DNA from: Maniola hyperantus
Taxonomy: Eukaryota > Arthropoda > Insecta > Lepidoptera > Nymphalidae
Direction of reading: 5' to 3'
Length of the DNA stretch: 64,000 bases
NCBI RefSeq assembly: GCF_902806685.2
Contig: NC_048539.1
Span: 5,716,501-5,780,500 of the forward strand
Below are positions 44,201 to 47,200 of the stretch, piece by piece. The notes below the pieces were generated by a model, which worked only from the letters and a program-made list of their open reading frames with translations, was not told the DNA's origin and ran no database searches. The position numbers and the translations under genes are program-made. Position 1 is the stretch's first letter, and every line of letters starts with the position of its first letter.

Positions 44201-47200
44201 CTGTCTTCATCTTACATGGAGATGTTCTAAAATTGTCTTAAATACTTTCCTACAACAATATTAATGTTTTAATCAAATAATTATTAAAAAGTAGGCCTTC
44301 TTAAATTATAATAACTCTATGAATTACTAACAATACCTATTCATGAAGTTTGTATATCCGTTATTTTAATTGTTAGGTATAATATTACTTAATAACATTT
44401 TATTTTTGTGTTTTTATTTTTTGTTTTTGTGTTTATTGAGCACAGCGAATCAAATTACTGTTTACACAATCTATAATAGGTACATTATAAGAATGACTAC
44501 GAAAAATACATAAAAATGTAGTAAGCGCTATTACTTAGATATATAGGTAATATAGGTACTAGATTATAACATGGGGTTATTCAAGGGGCGGACCAACAAA
44601 TTCCTAAAAGGCCGGCAACGCATCGGCGGCTCCTCTGGTGCTGCAAATGTTCATGGGCGGCGGTAATCACTTAACATCAGGTGACCCGCCTGCTCGTTTG
44701 CTCGCTACCTCTATTAAAAAAAAAAACCATTGTTGTTGGAAGAGCCGCCGGGTATTATAATTCTATCATATTATGGTAATATCTATCAATGTTGTCGAGA
44801 TTTGCAAACTAGTAGTACGTTTGTGATATAATGTAGGTAGGTAGGTACCTATCTAAATTTATTTTATACAAGTTAGCGATTGACTGCAATCTCACCTGGT
44901 GGTAAGTGATGATGCAGTCTAAGATGGAAGCGGTTAACTTGGAAGGGGTATGGCAGTTTTTATTAAACCCATACATACCCCTTTGTTTTCTACACGGTAT
45001 CGTACCGGAACGCTAAATCGCTTGGCGGCACGGCTTCGCCGGTAAGGTGCTAACTAGCCACGGCCGAAGCCTCCCATCGGACCAGACCAGAGATTAAGAA
45101 ATTATAAAATTCCATAACCTTGCCGGGAATCAAACCCGGGACCTCCACAGCGCTTACCACTTTGAGGTCGTCAAAATAATGCGCAGGAAATCTTCGCTTA
45201 GGTTGTAAAATTCATGTTATTCCAGGTTCCTCACATGTAACAACAACACCATCGCCAAGATATCATCATACTACAACAGCTCCTCTGCAGTCTTCAAGTG
45301 AAGTGTATCATCTAGAATTCTTTGAGTGGACGTCATCGTTGCTCAACCCCGATAAGGACGCACTCGTGCTTGACGTCAATGGAACCGAAATCATTCTCAA
45401 GCTCTCGAAACATGTTGATGTAAGTAAATAAATGTGCGACTAGTACACTACAGGTAAAGAAAACTATTAAAAACACAGATCATCCGCATGCATTAAGGTT
45501 TTTAGAAAATCCCGCGAGAGCTCTTCGATTTGCCTGATTTTCCATCTCCGGGATGCGAGCTGAGCAAGATTTCGTCAAGATCGGTTCTGTGGTTGAACCA
45601 TGAAAATGTAACTGACAGACAAACACACAGTTTTAACAATAATTTATGAAATAAATAGAATGGATAATATGGATTATTATGAAAGGCAATTCAATTCGTC
45701 TGTGGTGGTCATATTTTATTCAGTTTTCACTATGAAAAAGTATGTACCTAGTCAACATTGTTTATCAACTTAATATATCAAAGTTATTAATTAATTAATA
45801 ATTCTGTAACTTAATATTATTACTTAAGTAACTTACTTAAGTTACAGAATTATTAATTACTATAGCGACCCGCCCCGGCTTCGCACGGGTAGCCAATAGT
45901 TTATTACAATTTTCATAGGGATCTCTATTTAAAAAAAATACAGTCTATGTCACTCAGGAATAATAATATAGCTTTCTACTGTTGAAAGAACTTTCAAAAT
46001 CTATTCAGTTGTTCCAGAGATTAATAACATACAAACTTTACCCCTTTATAATACCTATATTGGTATTTAGGTTTATTATAAGTATACACCACCTCTCATT
46101 GTCCATTTCTTCGTTTACTCCCTACTGGAAGAGATCGCTATTTAGCAATAAGACCGATTTTTTTTGTAACCTGTCATTTGTATTTCGTGGTGCAATAAAG
46201 AATATACCTACATACATACATTAGTATAGATTGGTATATTAATATAAATATGTATCTAGTAATAATTATTGTTTAACAGCCTCCTAAAGCGAATGGTGGA
46301 GACGCTGAATGCTCAAACAGCAAGTCTGCGGTGGGCGCGAGTGAGAACGCGGCGAGTGTGTGCGTGTATCTAACGCGGTGCCACGCCGCCCGAAGCATCA
46401 CTGCTGATGACTATAAGAAGAGCTACTGCATTGTCGACAACATGTAAGGAGCGGGAGCCCATCACATTTGAATCCCTAGAAAATCGCCACCATTACCTAG
46501 TCCATTGTCCGATTGTCAACGATTAGCGAAAAACGAGTTGAGCTAAAACCTAGAAACAAGTTGGCGAGCAATGAGAAGGCTAGAAGCGAGTGTACAAGTT
46601 TGCCGAGAGATACCTGTTCCTATACATTTAAAATTTCTGTGCAAACTACGCGAGTGTTTTGATTGCCAAGAGAGAGTCTCTGAGCGAGTTTTTTCTTTGA
46701 TAACTCTTGTCGCTGCAACAAATTTGTGGCATGGTTCACGCCGTCAGTGCGCACAGTCACCGATCAACTAATAATATATTTATTTCTTTTGTTAACACGG
46801 TATCATACATCGATTGTACGTTTCTTGAGCTAGAAAGTAGTGGATAGCTCAAGAAACGTACAATCAGTCGCTTCCTCGTCGGCGGCGAGACAACTGTCTT
46901 TCTACGTGATTAACAGAAGAAGTCATGCTCGGAAGTCGGAAAGTCCTCAATGTAGCCACGACGGGCGACGTAGACATAAGAAGTCAATGAACGCAGAGAA
47001 AGAGATCGATTTTAATATAAATGTAGGTACTTAAATAAAATACAATGTTTTTTTCTTTTCAGTTACGCTGGTGTTTGCTGCGCCAGAGGTGATGTTGACA
47101 GAAGTCCTTAATAGAAATGTTATTTTATAAATAAATTTTTACATATGAAAATGAATTATTTATTTGAATCCATTAATTACTTATTATTACATTTTCCATA

